Of a stretch of 5,305 nucleotides of DNA, positions 4,910 through 5,305 are shown piece by piece. The stretch spans positions 18,151 to 23,455 of the forward strand of contig JABUVA010000039.1 in assembly GCA_021442885.1 (NCBI GenBank), in the 5' to 3' direction. Source of the DNA: Methanobrevibacter sp. (GTDB taxonomy: Archaea > Methanobacteriota > Methanobacteria > Methanobacteriales > Methanobacteriaceae). The position numbers and the translations under genes are program-made. How positions within the stretch are numbered: position 1 is the stretch's first letter; the number at the start of each line of letters is the position of its first letter. The notes below the pieces were generated by a model, which saw only the letters and a program-made list of their open reading frames with translations, was not told the origin of the DNA and did no database searches.

Positions 4910-5305
4910 ATGGCTAATAAAAATATTGAATTAATGAGAGGAAAGCCTGAAACTGCTGTTAAAAAATTAGCTATTCCAATTATGATTTCAATGCTTTTAA
5001 CTGCTTCTTATAATATTGTTGATGGAATCTGGATAGCTGGTCTTGGTGAAGTTTCAATAGCTGCAGTAGGATTTGTAACACCAATTTTTTTGATTTTAAA
5101 TGGAGTTAGTGTTGGACTTGGAAATGGGGCTACTAGTAGTGTTAGTAGATTTATTGGAGCTGGTGATAAACGTAATGTTAATTTATCGGCGATGCATGCT
5201 TTATTAATCTTTTTAGTTGCATCAATTATTTTAACTGCAGTTATACTTTTAGTACAGGGACCTGTTTTACAATTATATGGTGCTGAAGGAGAAACTTTAA
5301 AACAA
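4910..5305 (+). CDS. MATE-family efflux transporter, N-terminal part (cut by window edge)
   Basis: 132 codons from ATG 4910, still open at the window edge, so about 30% of a usual protein of roughly 450 residues. The family exports drugs or other organic cations across the cytoplasmic membrane in exchange for Na+ or H+. Seen: a short cytosolic N-terminus; helix 1 at about 19-38 with PIMISML; YNIVDGIWIAGLG at 34-46; helix 2 at about 47-68; the conserved loop GNGATSSVSRFIGAGD at 71-86, typical of the MatE domain; helix 3 at about 92-117. VDGIWIAGLG and the Arg-Phe-x-Gly-Ala-Gly loop are characteristic of MepA-like and archaeal MATE proteins. The substrate cannot be told. Isoleucine codons favour ATT (10 of 15), as in argB. 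Partner genes, if any, lie beyond the window. Confidence 0.92.
   Translation, partial: MANKNIELMRGKPETAVKKLAIPIMISMLLTASYNIVDGIWIAGLGEVSIAAVGFVTPIFLILNGVSVGLGNGATSSVSRFIGAGDKRNVNLSAMHALLIFLVASIILTAVILLVQGPVLQLYGAEGETLKQ

Noticed and set aside
1..5305. CRISPR array, insertion sequence or attachment site
   Set aside because: No spaced direct repeats of suitable length, no transposase or integrase frame, and no target-site duplication were seen.

Overview
The window is visibly very AT-rich. Its protein families and signals point to a methanogenic archaeon of the Methanobacteriaceae, with Methanosphaera or Methanobrevibacter the most likely genera. The evidence is archaeal TATA boxes, Shine-Dalgarno cores of the GTGAT and GGAG type, oligo-T termination, a tandem zinc-ribbon membrane protein, and an archaeal LeuB/AksF-type dehydrogenase. 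The genus is inferred from composition and recalled protein similarity, not from a marker gene.

Layout. (1) 25-723, minus: a tandem zinc-ribbon plus multi-helix membrane protein, readable end to end only if two compensating one-base frameshifts are corrected. (2) 830-1816 and 1819-3288, plus: an NAD-type isopropylmalate/homoisocitrate dehydrogenase followed 2 nt later by an AMP-forming acyl ligase, apparently one operon with its own TATA box. (3) 3289-3429: a gap between convergent genes, with an AT hairpin and T tracts. (4) 3430-4308, minus: argB, N-acetylglutamate kinase of the arginine-sensitive type. (5) 4439-4684, plus: a small DUF3781-type protein, probably on a leaderless transcript. 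(6) 4685-4909: 225 nt without a gene, holding a hairpin and a cluster of GTTAACTA-like half-sites. (7) 4910 to the window edge, plus: the first 132 residues of a MATE-family multidrug/Na+ antiporter.

How the genes relate. ArgB performs the second step of arginine synthesis. The dehydrogenase belongs either to leucine synthesis or to the 2-oxosuberate (coenzyme B) branch. Its tight coupling to an acyl-activating enzyme is the most suggestive functional link here, because later coenzyme B steps need a carboxylate activated. The other genes look like independent transcription units.

No CRISPR array, insertion sequence, rRNA or tRNA was seen. I did not find a clear new defence or mobile system. 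The best leads are the doubly frameshifted zinc-ribbon gene, the dehydrogenase-ligase pair, and the palindromic sites upstream of the MATE gene.
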